This document shows, piece after piece, positions 42,958 to 54,087 of a DNA stretch of 64,000 nucleotides. The notes under the pieces were generated by a model. The model saw only the letters and a list, made by a program, of their open reading frames with translations, searched no databases and was not told where the DNA came from. Where the stretch lies: positions 42,947,303 to 43,011,302 of the forward strand of contig CM048591.1 of NCBI GenBank assembly GCA_026413225.1. The letters run 5' to 3'. Numbering within the stretch: the first letter of the stretch is position 1; every line of letters begins with the position of its first letter. Made by a program: the position numbers and the translations under genes. Origin of the DNA: Otis tarda (taxonomy: Eukaryota > Chordata > Aves > Otidiformes > Otididae).

Positions 42958-43208
42958 GTTTCAAAATAGAGGGGGGCAGATTGAGACTGGACATTAGGAA
43001 ACAATGTTTTATAATGAGGGTGGTAGAGCACTGGAACAGGTTGCCCGGAGAGATGGTTGATGCCCCATCCCTGGAAACATTCAAGGCCACGTTGGATGAG
43101 GCTCTGAGCAACCTGATCTGGTTGGAGATGTCCCTGCTCCTTGCAGGAGGGTTGGACTAGATGACTTTTAAAGGTCCCTTCCAACCCAAACCATTCTATG
43201 ATTCTATA
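42958..43208 (+). mobile_element. CR1 LINE, outer element, 3' part
   Basis: This resumes the plus-strand CR1 interrupted at 42461: 'tttcaaaatagagg', 'gagactggacattagg', 'ggaacaggttgcccgg', 'gatgccccatccctgg', 'aaaggtcccttccaac', ending in the terminal repeat CCATTCTATGATTCTAT. The RT C-terminal frame is visible for 86 codons at 42900-43160. It pairs as an inverted repeat with the 3' end of the inner element. Confidence 0.93.
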
Positions 43209-46200
43209 ATTTTACCATTTTTTAACACTCTCCACATGGTAGATAAGTAGTTTATGACCTCAAGGTTTCAGACAGATTTTGATCTGTTGAGCACTTCTCA
43301 GGAGTCTTTATCTTAATGTATTGATTTTGGTCACGTCACATGGAGAAATTTCTATGTGGGAAAACAGACTTTGATTTCTTATACACAATTAAATTTGGCA
43401 AGAGTCTTGTGCAAAGCTTGAGCTGGTATCGAAAGATTTACTCTGGATTAGGCTGATAAAGAATAGCCCATAAAATGAAGATGTTTTGAAAACCTAAGGA
43501 ACAACCATGTAAAAAGACAATTAATCTTCCACTGCTTATCTACATTAATTTGCTTGAAAGTGAGTCAGTTTGCCTTTGCATAACTGCTAGGAAAATTAAA
43601 ATGAATTAACAATAGCTTCTGTGTTTAAAATTATGCATATTTAACTTTGAGAGCAATGGTTTTTTAGGCTTCTCTGGACAGAAATTAGTGAGCTAGGACA
43701 TGTACAGGTTATAATATGATATGAAGTATTGCATTCTTCTTTTACCTACGGATAGATTCAGTTAATTTTGTCATTCCTTCACCTTTGCAATCAAGCTGAG
43801 AACATTACTTATGTCACTTAGAAGCAACAAAGTAAAAGTCACGCCTATTCCTTCTTACCTGGGTTTTTTTGTACCACAAACTGGAAAAATAAGAAAAGTT
43901 ATCTACAACTCTTGTTTTATATTTCATGAACATGTTCCCTGAAGCTCTGTACTTTAGTATGAAAAAATGGGATGAGGTAGCATGTTCAGATATTTAATGT
44001 GGTTTTTAAAACCTATAATAGTTTTAGTTTGAGTTACTGATCCCAAATGACTGAAAGCTTGACAGATTCATCAAACTGACAATTTTTTTTTGCCTGTAGT
44101 GGGAAATCCTGTTGGGTGTAGAGTACTAGTTTGTGCTAAGTTCTCCTCAACCTCCTGAATATGTACTGTACAATCAAAAGGAAAGGATTTCAGACAGTCT
44201 ACTGACTGACTGCATTACATAGACCAAATTCTGAAAACTGTTCGTACAGTTTTGATTATCACAGCCATAATTTGAAGCTGACTTACTTCATAATGAGGAC
44301 TAACTGTGACTAACAGTGCACCACAGTTTATTTCAGCAACTCTCCTCACAGTGAACGCATGTTATTAACACTCTCTAACTTGTATTTACTGTCAATACAC
44401 ATCCAGGATTTAATTTGAACCCCTGAAGGTCTACATAAATTTGGGCCTTACGTGCATGAAAGACAGTCTTTCTCCCCATAAGGTTCAGGAAGTTGAGATT
44501 ACCCAATGTATCTCAGCCCTCCCTTTTATAAGAAACAGACACCCATGATGCTGAATGTTGCTGGCAAGCTTTAAGAGGTCTGTGCATTTTTATAAATGAT
44601 TACCGTTATGCTGTGATAAGTTTCAATCAGGAATTAGGGTGGGAATGTTTTTGTTCTACTTTGAATTTGGCAATATTCTGAATACAACAGACCTTTCCTA
44701 GTATCTTTGGGAAGGATGCAGATACAGTAAAGGCAAATAGAAACAACTCCAGGAAAGTAAAATTCTTTCATTCGTATTTTGTGCTACCCTTCTCTAAAAT
44801 AAGGCAGATAATTTAAGTAAATGATAAAGCTTTACTGAATTCCAAAAATTCAGTATCAGACAATTAGTCAAATCAGAGAAGCTCAGAAAATACTCCAAAA
44901 AGCCATAAAATAGACTAAATGCCATTTTAAAAAGTATCTGGAAAATTCTTTAGGGGCTAGACGCATATGATGGGTTTTCTGGTACGTGTACTTGAGCTTT
45001 TTGACTTTCAATTCTTGATTGTTCATCCTTCACCATTATATTTGAATTTCATCTCTTACTAAATATAATAAATAAAACATCGGAAGGCATTTACATTCGA
45101 TTGTCTTCTACTTCAGCTATGTGAATGTACTCTGGAATTCATGAAACCATACAGCTTTTTTATACAACCACATCAGAGCTCCAGAATCAAGTCATGTATT
45201 CTGCCAACATTAGAAATAACAAGAATTTTAAATGCTAGAGGAAAGGCACCCATGGCAATTATGGCAAATGGTCTTCAATGGAACAACAGCATCAGAATAA
45301 GTTTCCTAAGATGTGCCTGTATCATCAGATGACAAAGACTAATATGAAGCTCCTCCATGTCATTAAAGAAATAATAAGTGGAAAAAAATATTTATTTTGT
45401 CTGTGATTAGGATAGACTGGAAGGGAAATCCTTATTCAACTCAAACCAAAAGGATCCACATGTCTTATTGGATCTCCAATGTAATTAAACACATCTTAAG
45501 TAGACACTGAAGCGTAGGCAATGTAATCCTGTTAAGTCAACTTTTTGGCTGAGTTTTATCCAGTCATCTCTCCAGTTGACTGGATAACATGAATTATAGC
45601 TGCACAAATCGAATGAACCACACCAGCAGGAAGTCTTGACTATAACAGCCATCTTCACATTGCCTATAGGCTCCTGTGTTTGTAAAATTCAATTAGTTTT
45701 CTCCCTTTCCTTTTTCCCTCTCTGCAGCAGCATCTGCACAGCGTGCTGCTGCCTGTACTGCCCCGTCAATGCATGTACATGGCTCGTGAGCCTGGGCTTC
45801 AGTAGAAGAGAACTCCTGGCAAGACTTCCTGCAAACACAGACGTAAAATATAGCTGTTAGATGACATTAGACTAGCCTGGCATGGAGCTTTTTATAAAAT
45901 GCAAAGTTATGCATTATGAAAAAAAGCTGTCAGATAGAAAAACAGATGTTTTCTTTGTTTTGTAGTAATCAAGCTGGATAAAATTGTGATAATCTGGTTA
46001 CAAAAGCGGTTGGGTGTGCATAGCGTGTGGATAGTCAGTGGCTCTGGATGTTAACAAAATCTCAAAGATCATTCTGACAGAGCAACTGAAGTTTTCATTC
46101 TGGGAATGGGAACAGCAATTGTGATAATGCTTCCAGGGTCAAAGCGACCACAGGTATTTTTGGGTTTGTTCATTTAGATCTCCCAAGAACTTTCATCCGA

Positions 46201-48514
46201 ACGCAACATTTGTGCCTGCGTCACAACTGATCAGCCAAGAAATTGAAAAGATGCAGGCAAATTCAATTGCTTTAGCACAATCATACTGCTATTACAATAT
46301 AATTTGTACTCAGTCACTGGGCGCCTTGAAGAAATCATTGCAGTCTGTTAGTAATTTGAGGACTGGGCTGTTCGGGTAGTAGCCTAATAACTTGGAAAGT
46401 TCTGGTCTTTGTTAAGAAATTCTTAATAGGTGTGTGAAGTGCAGGCACTTCCAATGTCAGTTAAATGGTCAGAGACATAACACTAAAAAAAATTCTTTTA
46501 ACGTCATTCATAACATTATTTGAAGTGCCCTGCAAAGGAAATAAAATTTCATGCAGACTCAGAGACTTAATGTACTTTCTGATAATTTCTCCCAAGGCTT
46601 GATTCATATAAGGTCACATAGCTCCTTTTAGCTCCAGAGACGAAGATTGACTCAATCTTCTTCATTTTGCAGAAGGACTTCTATTTGAGAAACTGGTGAT
46701 AAGATCTACTTAACTGATGCACATCTAGTAAGTTTATTCCTTCAAAGAAGGTGCTAACTAGTAAAGAAGAAACAAATTTAATTTACTTCATTCATTAAAA
46801 ATCACCAACATGATCAGATCTCTTATCTAAACACAGTTTTCAGTTAGGGGTTTTTTTTGTTTGTTTGTTTGTTTTTATCCAGTGTAATGAACTTACTCAT
46901 TTTGCAATCACCTAGATAGTCTTTCCTTACAGAAAAAAAACACAAGAGGAAATCCAATGTACATAATGAAAAGAGTGAGGTATTTTCCCATAAAATGAAA
47001 TTTTCAAGTTTCAATACAAGTTTTGTTATGGTAGTGCCCATGAAACTATTATTTTAATTAAAGAAAAATAAGAACATTCTTCTATCTATCCCTATGCTAG
47101 CAGAGAAACCCGAAGGTGAATTTTAGAGAGAAAGAGTTAAAATTAACTGAATGGATCAGTATTGTTAGAAACATGTTCATTTAAGATCTTTTTTATTGTT
47201 TCAAACCACAATTTCTCACACAGAAGCATCAAGCCATGGCTAAGTAAGCAAGCTACATAACTTCAAAATCCATATTATATTTGAGAAGATAACATAAAAA
47301 CACCATGATTTTTTAAATCCATGGGTTTTTAAATAGAGATAAATCTATCATATTATGTCAAAAAATCATGACTGTACAAGATACATTACATTCTTATATT
47401 TAGAATTAGCACTGCTACCTATTCTGGAACAACTCAGTACCTGTAACGTAAAGAACATCCTTACTGTGCACTACTCTGCATTGATAACTGCAGCCTCTAA
47501 GGCATTACCAGCTGGCTCCCACAGCTACAGTGAAACATTCAATATGATATAATCATCCTCGGTGTCCAACTAGCATTGCCCTTTTTTCACGGATACTTCT
47601 TCCCTTCCCAACGCCCTCGTGTCAGGCTGTCTACTCTAGGTACCTGCTAGCCATTCCCTCTGGTAGGATTACAAGACATCTGAGCTCCATTGACCATTAT
47701 CTCTTTTTCTGCCTGCAAACTGTATGCAAGTACAATATATAGATCTTGGACTGTAATTTCCAGACATTTGGTTGTTTAGTTGAAATGCCAGTTCAGACCA
47801 ATCTGCCAAAGTCCATAAATCCCTACCATGCCCACCATGCATGGACAAACAACCTTGCCATTCCTCTATGGCATGTCTGGCCTGTGCAAGAGTAATAAAC
47901 ACAAGTAACTCGGTGTGCACGCACAGGCCGTCGGTCGGGAGTGTGAGCTGTGGGTCTGGGACACCCCACACATCAGGCGTGCTCATTCCCCTGCCTCTCT
48001 CTACCTTGTCTCGCTCAAGAAGTATTGCTCCCTCCACACCTCCACCTGAGACACAGACCTTCTACATCGCTAGCAAAAAGTAAAAAAGCCCACATTGCCC
48101 CACCTGCACATCCCTGTCATCCGTGTTCTCTGTTTAGACCGCAGCCTTTCCCATGAAGAGACTGCCACCTGAGTCTTTTGTACATGGAAGCATTTCTGTT
48201 ATTCCCAGCTACCACCGCGCTGCAGTCCTCTCTGCAGCATCAGCTGCAGGCAGCGATTTCTCCACCCAGGATACAACGTGATCCTGCAGAGATGAACTTT
48301 AAGAGAGGAAGCTGAAAACAAGCAAAACACACAGCAGGAATGCCACAAATTCTCATGGTTATGTTTAGAAACAAATGTCTACAACCAGCAGCAGCCTTTT
48401 CCTCGCCTGACGTGAAGGCAGGGCACACGCCAGGCCCTCCCGATGCCGCCGGGCAGGCCTGCTCCCCTGTGCCGGAAGAATCCGTCAGCACTGGTCGGCA
48501 GCACAGCCACGTTC
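43209..48514. other. Intergenic, FRMD3-IDNK interval (right half)
   Basis: AT-rich, with no recognisable gene, RNA gene or repeat family apart from short homopolymer and TTTG runs near 46850-46875. A minus-strand frame of 122 codons at 47669-48037 and one of 150 codons at 48240-48692 have no recognisable family and no splice context. Confidence 0.5.
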
Positions 48515-48578
48515 GACGCTGAAAGAGCAGGAAGGTGGCTAGGCCAGACGCTGAAAGAGCAGGGTGGTGGCCAGGCCA
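48515..48578. repeat. 32-bp minisatellite, two copies
   Basis: Two head-to-tail copies of a 32-bp unit starting 'gacgctgaaagagcag' and ending 'aggcca', at 48515-48546 and 48547-48578, with a few substitutions between them. It lies about 560 bp upstream of the IDNK start codon, just outside the CpG island. Confidence 0.92.
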
Positions 48579-49068
48579 GATGTGCACACATGCTAGTAGC
48601 AGGAGTACTTGGTGTCTAACACCATCTCCACAATGCAAAAACATGACCTGGTTAATCCTTAAAAAAGTCACTAAAACAGAGTTAGCCACCACATGGCTTG
48701 GATTTTAAAGGCAGAGTTGTATGAGCAAAGGGTCAGTGTCCAGCAGGCCTCACACGGCAGAGATCATTATTTCATCACTTCTTACTGCCGAGGCCGCGAA
48801 CAGCGCACATGGCGCAGGGGGTCCCAGGGGAAGACCCGCCCGAGCAGGCGGGAAAGACGCAGACCGGAGGGGCCGGGGAGCGCCCCGGAGGCCGCTGCAA
48901 CGCAACGAGCAGCCGCGGCAAACGACGGCGGGACACTGCGCAGGGTGAGCGGGAGGAGGCCACCGGCGCCACGGGCGGGGCCCGCTCCCGGGGCAGGACC
49001 ACGGCCTTTGACCGCCCCACCTCCCCGCCGCCGCCCCGGGAGCGGCGCCGGCCCGCACACACCTCTCA

Positions 49069-49113
49069 CGGGCGGGGGCGGGCCGGGGCGGTGCGGCGGG
49101 AGGGGAGGGGCCG
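49069..49113 (+). promoter_or_regulatory. GC-box / G-run cluster just upstream of IDNK start
   Basis: Overlapping GGGCGGGG-type boxes and at least five runs of three or more G within 45 bp, ending 25 bp before the IDNK ATG. It could bind Sp1-family factors or form a G-quadruplex in DNA, or in the mRNA 5' UTR if transcription begins upstream. Confidence 0.6.
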
Positions 49114-49137
49114 GTACGGCGGGAGGCTGGGCTCACC

Positions 49138-49178
49138 ATGGTGCTGGTCGTGCTGATGGGCGTGAGCGGCTCGGGGAA
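49138..49178 (+). CDS. IDNK: IDNK exon 1
   Basis: Coding part of exon 1, 41 bp: [13 protein letters not shown] plus the first two bases (AA) of the P-loop lysine codon. The donor is GTAGGC at 49179. Intron 1 is only 136 bp and GC-rich. Confidence 0.95.
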
Positions 49179-52100
49179 GTAGGCGCCGGGGGGGGCGGTG
49201 GGCGAAGCTGCCGGGGGGTGGGCGGCTGCTCGGCCATGTTAGAACTCGGCCGTGGTGGTGGGGGCTGGGGCGTTCGCCCCAGGGTTGTAACCGGGCGTTT
49301 GTGCTTCCCCGCAGGAGCACGGTGGGACGGCGGCTGGCAGCGAAGGTACGGCGGCGGGGCGCGGCGGCTCCTCCCTGGGGCGGGCACCCCCGGCGGGCGG
49401 GCAGGGAGCGGGCCCCGGGGAGCGGCCTGCCCGCCGCGGCCCCGCAGCGCGGCCCACGCCCCCCTCGGCCGGGGTTCGGGTGGCCGTGGCCAGCGGCTGC
49501 TGGCCGGCGGCGGCCGTACCCAGTGCCCTGGTGCCGAGCTGGTTTTGTAGTTGTTGGCAGTCGCCGTGGCGCAGGCGGTGATGGCTGCTGTGGTGTAAGA
49601 GGCCTGGAGCCTCTTGGGTGTCGCTTTTGTAAACTGTGGTGTCCTTATTAGCTCCCCTGTTTTGTCTGAGTGATCCGTGATTTGACTTTTCCTTAGCTGG
49701 GATGGAAATTCTACGATGCGGATGATTATCATTCTCCAGAGAATAAGAAGAAGATGGCAGAAGGGATACCACTAAATGATGAGGTGCTTCGTGTGATCTC
49801 TTGAAAGAGTGGTCATCCACACCTTTACCTTTGCGACCTCTGGCACATGGCGTTAAAGCAGATTGTGCTCTGTGTTGACTGGGCTGACTGTAAGCGTCGG
49901 CGGGATTTATAGGTCTGTGGTTGGTAAGAGGGGGCAGCTTGTCATGTTACAAAGGGTTCTGCGTCAGTAAGTTTCTCAAAGGGTGCTTGTAGCTCACAAG
50001 GGGTTTGTCAGAAATCTCTTCCTCTACATCAGTATTCAGAATTGCAGCTTTAGGTTGCTGCTTCTTTGAGTTAAATACACAAAGACAGACTGAAGACAGT
50101 GTTTCTACTGAAAGTGAAAATGTTTAGTTACTTCCAGTTACTGTAGAGATTACTCCACCATCTCCTGTTTTATACGCTCCTTCTTAAAATGTGCTTCCTT
50201 CCCTTTAGCCTGTTCTTCAGCCAAAACAGATAAAAATGATCTAGTTTTACAGTACTTACAATTTCAGAGACTTGAGTGAATTAGAAAAGTTACAAGATGG
50301 AAATCTCTTGGAAATCTCTAGGAATATAAAGCTGAACTAGGGAGTTCTTCAAAGCACTCTCTATAGACTGAAAAAAAAAATACACTAGATTCTTGTTAAA
50401 AACTTTGGTCTTTCTCTAGTGGTTGGAAGTTCGTCTAAACCAGTATGTCATCTAAAGCAACATTGCACAACTGAGTGACTAAACCATTGGTGTATGGTGC
50501 CCTCTTGCTATCACAGCAAGAGGATAGCATCTCCAGAAAACACTAGAGATGCAAAATTGTCAGGCCATTCTTGAACACCAATGGAAAGTTATTCTGTAAT
50601 TACAGTAAGAAAAAATGTTGCATTTATTTGTCCACATTACTGTTGGTTGTGCTCACCCAGCAGTAACAGCATTGAATGATTAAACAGGAGCAATTGTTTA
50701 GTGCTCGATAGGTATAGCAAAAGTTTGTGGGAGCTTAAAATTTAAGATAAGATTATAATGACAAGCTGATCAATTGCTCACATTGTGTTTGCCTGACTAG
50801 TGTGCAAAGGTGTTGCAAAATTGTGGCTATGATTACATTTATTTGTGATTGCTACTGACATGGAAATGGCATAATTAAATTATTGCAGGGAACTAAATGT
50901 AGATCTGTCTGTTTGTGAAAACCTCAACTTTGACCCAAGGCATTGTGTTGGTGTGCCAAGATATAACAAAAAAGAAGTAACAATTCAGGCTGTACATTTG
51001 AGTTATATGTTAGAAGCAAGGGAGAAGTTCACTGTCCTTCAAAGTTTTACAAGATGCGTGCGACACGTAAATAAATACTACTTCCATCAGATACTTGTAC
51101 ATATAATACTATAGTATTGAAAGTACTATTTCACTGAAAACATCATATTGATTATATGCCTAGCACTTCTCATTACCCTTCAGACAGTGGTAGCAAACCT
51201 ACATTAGGAAGAAAGAGAATCAAACCTGAACTTGCTGTACAGTTTAATGCTAATTTTCATCTCTAGTCAAATGCTGTAGCTGTTAGAAGCAATTTTTTCA
51301 AGTCAATTTCATAAACAACTTTGAACCAACTTGTTTTCTTTCTAGGACAGGATTCCCTGGCTTTGTGCATTGCATGATGTACTAAGGAGGTAAGAGAACG
51401 TCTAGCTTTAAGGAGTTTGGGCTAAAGACCAAAAAAGTACGAAAAGTATTTTACCCATTGCATTCTAAAGCAGAAGTGTATGTAGCAGTGTAAAAACATT
51501 CTTCAGGTAGTAAAGCCATTCTTTTTTCGCTAATCTAAGTTGTCACAGTAATTGCCGAGGGTGAGATAAGCCCTGAATAATCGTGTTGGGAAAATTGTTG
51601 CCAATGGTAGTTGTTTTTCTGCTCTCTGTGTAAAAACAATTTCAAGGATCCAGTTCAGTAATAAACCTGACATTAGCTACTTACAAAGGATATAACCTCA
51701 AAATACACCGATAATGACAGTACAATTTTGTAAAATATTGTTAGTTTGAGTAAGATACGATGTCAAGTTTGCTTGATGCTATCTGCCATAGGATCTTCAC
51801 AGAGAAGCTGATGGAAGTATCACCTGGATGAGCAGACAGTGAGGCGGGTTGAGGACGGGCGGAACAGCCAGGTGCAGAGGGTGCTGATCATTGACACGGA
51901 GTCTAGGTGGAGGCCAGTAACTAGCGGCGTACCCCAGGGGTCAGTACTGGGACCTGTCCTGTTTAACGTCTTCATTAACAATCTGGGTAATGAGACAGTG
52001 TTCCCTCAGCAAGTTTGCAGATTACACAAAACTGGGAGGAGTGGACAGTCCCCAGTAGGGCTGTAGAAATGGGCAGACAGGAACCTCATGAAGTTTAAGA

Positions 52101-53984
52101 AGTGCAGAGTCCTGTCCTTGGGGAGGAAGAACCCCAGGCACCGGTACAGACACTGTGGGGCACCCAGATGGAAAGCAGCTCTGCAGAAAAGGACCTGAGG
52201 GGGCCTTGGTGGACACTGAAGTTGAACATGAGCCAGCACTGTGCTCTTCTGGCAAAGCAGGCCAGCGATGTCCTGGGCTGTGTTTGACAAAGTGTCACCA
52301 CCAGGTCGAGGGAGGCGATCCTTCCCCTCTCCTCAGCACTGGTGAGGCCACAGGTGGAATACCGTGTCCAGCTCTGGGCTCCCCATTATGAGAGAGACAT
52401 GGACATACTGGAGAGCATCCAAGGAAGGGCCATCTACAAGATGATGAAGGGACTGGAGCATCTCCCAAATGAGGAAAGGCTGGGAGAGCAGGGACTGTTT
52501 AGCCTGGTTTTACACAGTGACTGTTACCCACTTGTGCACGCCAGGTGAGCATACATTGTTGGAGCATGGGTTAATTCACTGAGAAATTTACCGATCTGGG
52601 TTGTTATGCTGGATCCATTGTTTTATGTTACAGTGCTAGCCCAAGCTGACTGCCCAGCTCCAGAAACTTTGCAAATTCAAGTAGACTTTTAAAAAGCCTA
52701 ATGCCAGTGTTTAATTACCAATACTCATGAATAGCCAGTAGCTGAGGCTGACATTGGCTTACCTAGGTGACAATAGTAGGTGTAAGTTCTTATTTCCCCG
52801 TGAAGCAAAATCTGATTAACAGAGCATGATTTTTAAATAGGTGTGTACTTTGTTTTACTTTGATGACAGAATGTATTTTCTTAGGCAGACATCTCAGTCA
52901 CTCTTCACAGAGACAACTAATTCTGGATTTGGTTTTCAGTGGAACAGACACACCTGCAGTCTAATGCTTGCTTTATTTTAAGAAACCTTGCCAGTAAAAA
53001 ATACATATCAAGGCATTAATTTACCTGCATCCAGCCTCTCGTTTAACTTGAAGTGGGCATATATGCAGTGCTGCCAATGAGTATGGTTACAGGAACCATA
53101 ATTTAACATTGCAGTTAAATCCGAGACAGTGAAAACGGAAGAGTATTAGCTGCATGTGTATTTAAGATATTAGAGCTGCATGTGTATTTAGCAATAGAGC
53201 TCTGTGCTGTTCGGCAGCCACTTACTCCCTGGGCAGATTAATATAGTGATTTTATAGATAATGGATGGGAATTTGTATGGATATTCAATTGCTGCTGTTC
53301 TCAGCAATTAAGGAAATCATCATGACACTTCCTTGTGCTGAATTGAGTTTAGTGTAGAAAAGAACAGTGGCTAAAAAAGAAGGTCTCCAACACTGAGATT
53401 TTACCAGGAGGCTGGCTAGCCTGACCTAACTTTCAAATCACATTTTTACCTGTATTGAAAATTTGGTTTCAAAATCCTGTCAAAATGATGAATAAATGGC
53501 ACTGCTCCCAAGGCTCCTCTGCAAGGATCCAGGGCTTGTCTTCCTTGTTCAGCAGAACTAACCAGCCATTTTGTTATACCACATGTGGATGCTTTTGTGT
53601 TTGTTTTTTTTTCTTTCTGGTAGAGAAGACTCATCTAGACAAGATATAATTCTGGCCTGTTCCGCACTGAAAAAGATGTATAGGCATATACTAGTTAGTG
53701 GAGCATCTGGAATTGAAAGCAACCATCCAGAGCAACCAGCAGAAAATGCAGCACTGAAGATCCTCTTTGTTCTTTTGGATGGGCCTATAGACCTCATTGC
53801 TGGCCGCCTGGAGAAGAGGAGAGGACATTTTATGCCACCTGAACTTCTCAAGTCTCAGTTTGATACTCTGGAGCCTCCTAGCGCACCAGAAAACTTCATT
53901 ACTGTCAGTCTGGAAAAATCTCTCCCTGAAATAGTGCTGGAGATTGAGCATGCCATTTTTCAGGGTGAGGCTTTTCAGGAGTGA
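49138..53984 (+). CDS. IDNK: IDNK, gluconate kinase (complete, 5 exons)
   Basis: This gene encodes a P-loop kinase that phosphorylates D-gluconate with ATP to 6-phosphogluconate, feeding the pentose phosphate pathway; the bacterial relatives are GntK/IdnK. The join is 49138-49178, 49315-49345, 49697-49783, 51346-51389, 53624-53984, giving 187 residues, the length I recall for human IDNK. The Walker A motif GVSGSGKST is at residues 8-16, the substrate-side DADDYH at 31-36, DRIPWL at 54-59, LACSALKK at 78-85, and [19 protein letters not shown] at 135-153. All four introns have GT donors and AG acceptors and the frame is preserved. The ATG has a strong context (caccATGg). The N-terminus is a little shorter than in human, and a C-terminal tail (QGEAFQE) replaces the mammalian end. 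The promoter is a CpG island; no TATA box is seen. Confidence 0.96.
49315..49345 (+). CDS. IDNK: IDNK exon 2 (31-bp micro-exon)
   Basis: It follows the acceptor ccccgcag, supplies the third base of the P-loop lysine, then encodes [10 protein letters not shown], and ends at AAG followed by donor GTACGG. At 31 bp it is short enough to be missed by automatic annotation. Intron 2 is 351 bp. Confidence 0.95.
49697..49783 (+). CDS. IDNK: IDNK exon 3
   Basis: 87 bp, 29 codons in phase 0, from [12 protein letters not shown] through EGIPLNDE. The acceptor is ttttccttag and the donor GTGCTT. It encodes the segment following the P-loop helix that contains the acidic substrate-binding region of gluconate kinases. 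Intron 3 is 1562 bp. Confidence 0.95.
49784..51345 (+). other. IDNK intron 3
   Basis: 1562 bp with good terminal splice signals (GTGCTT ... tctttctag). Apart from a nine-base A run near 50372, I see no repeat family or nested gene in it. Confidence 0.85.
51346..51389 (+). CDS. IDNK: IDNK exon 4
   Basis: 44 bp encoding [14 protein letters not shown] plus two bases of an arginine codon that exon 5 completes. The acceptor is tctttctag and the donor GTAAGA. DRIPWL is a highly conserved block of the family. Intron 4 is 2234 bp and holds a CR1 remnant. Confidence 0.95.
51790..52512 (+). mobile_element. CR1 LINE fragment, RT core, plus orientation
   Basis: It carries the CR1 reverse-transcriptase core: the frame at 51839-52066 includes '[20 protein letters not shown]', a canonical RT motif. 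Immediately downstream the catalytic FADD position reads as a FADY-like sequence in a shifted frame, so it cannot be active. An internal deletion follows near 52050, and the copy stops near 52512 without the usual 3' UTR and terminal repeat. It is old compared with the nested pair at 42.4-43.2 kb. Confidence 0.92.
53148..53190. repeat. 17-bp direct repeat
   Basis: The bases 'agctgcatgtgtattta' occur at 53148-53164 and again at 53174-53190, 26 bp apart. This is a small local duplication in IDNK intron 4. Confidence 0.9.
53624..53984 (+). CDS. IDNK: IDNK exon 5 (terminal coding exon)
   Basis: 361 bp including the TGA stop at 53982-53984. Its first base completes the split arginine codon, then [17 protein letters not shown] begins. 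It encodes more than half the protein, including the LACSALKK block, an insertion-like variable segment around residues 94-112, and the conserved GHFMPPELL and LEPP motifs. The acceptor is preceded by a long T-rich tract. Confidence 0.96.
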
Positions 53985-54050
53985 GTTCCTGAATTACGCA
54001 TACAGAGGTTATCAAGGGTATGAAACAGCATTTTAATTATTTAATGGGTT

Positions 54051-54087
54051 ATTAAATCAAAACAACATATTTTTTCTGATAATTAAA
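54051..54087 (+). terminator. Candidate IDNK poly(A) signals (ATTAAA)
   Basis: Two ATTAAA hexamers, at 54051-54056 and 54082-54087, lie 70-100 bp after the IDNK stop codon. ATTAAA is the commonest variant polyadenylation signal. A T-rich tract follows the first. Use would give a very short 3' UTR. Distal AATAAA motifs at 55851 and 55926 are alternatives. Confidence 0.4.

Larger units (their letters stand above)
48790..49540 (+). promoter_or_regulatory. CpG island / IDNK promoter and first exons
   Basis: Abrupt change from AT-rich DNA to dense CpG sequence that spans the 5' flank, exon 1, intron 1, exon 2 and the start of intron 2 of IDNK. There is no TATA box. GC boxes (for example 'gggcggggcc' near 48973 and the cluster at 49069-49113) fit Sp1/KLF-driven housekeeping expression. 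The transcription start is probably within about 250 bp upstream of 49138. Boundaries were judged by eye. Confidence 0.82.
51390..53623 (+). other. IDNK intron 4
   Basis: 2234 bp, from GTAAGA to the acceptor ctttctggtag. It contains a CR1 fragment at about 51790-52512 in the same orientation as the gene and a 17-bp direct repeat near 53148-53190. The remaining sequence shows nothing recognisable. Confidence 0.85.

Noticed and set aside
42226..43184. Several separate 70-110 codon frames on both strands
   Set aside because: These are pieces of the two nested CR1 elements or antisense shadows of them, not host genes.
47669..48037. 122-codon minus-strand frame upstream of IDNK
   Set aside because: No family recognised, overlapping frames on the other strand, no promoter evidence.
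48693..49732. Long frames (285, 199 and 193 codons) across the IDNK CpG island
   Set aside because: They are Gly/Arg/Pro-rich by-products of GC content. The IDNK exons 1-3 with proper splice sites explain the region.
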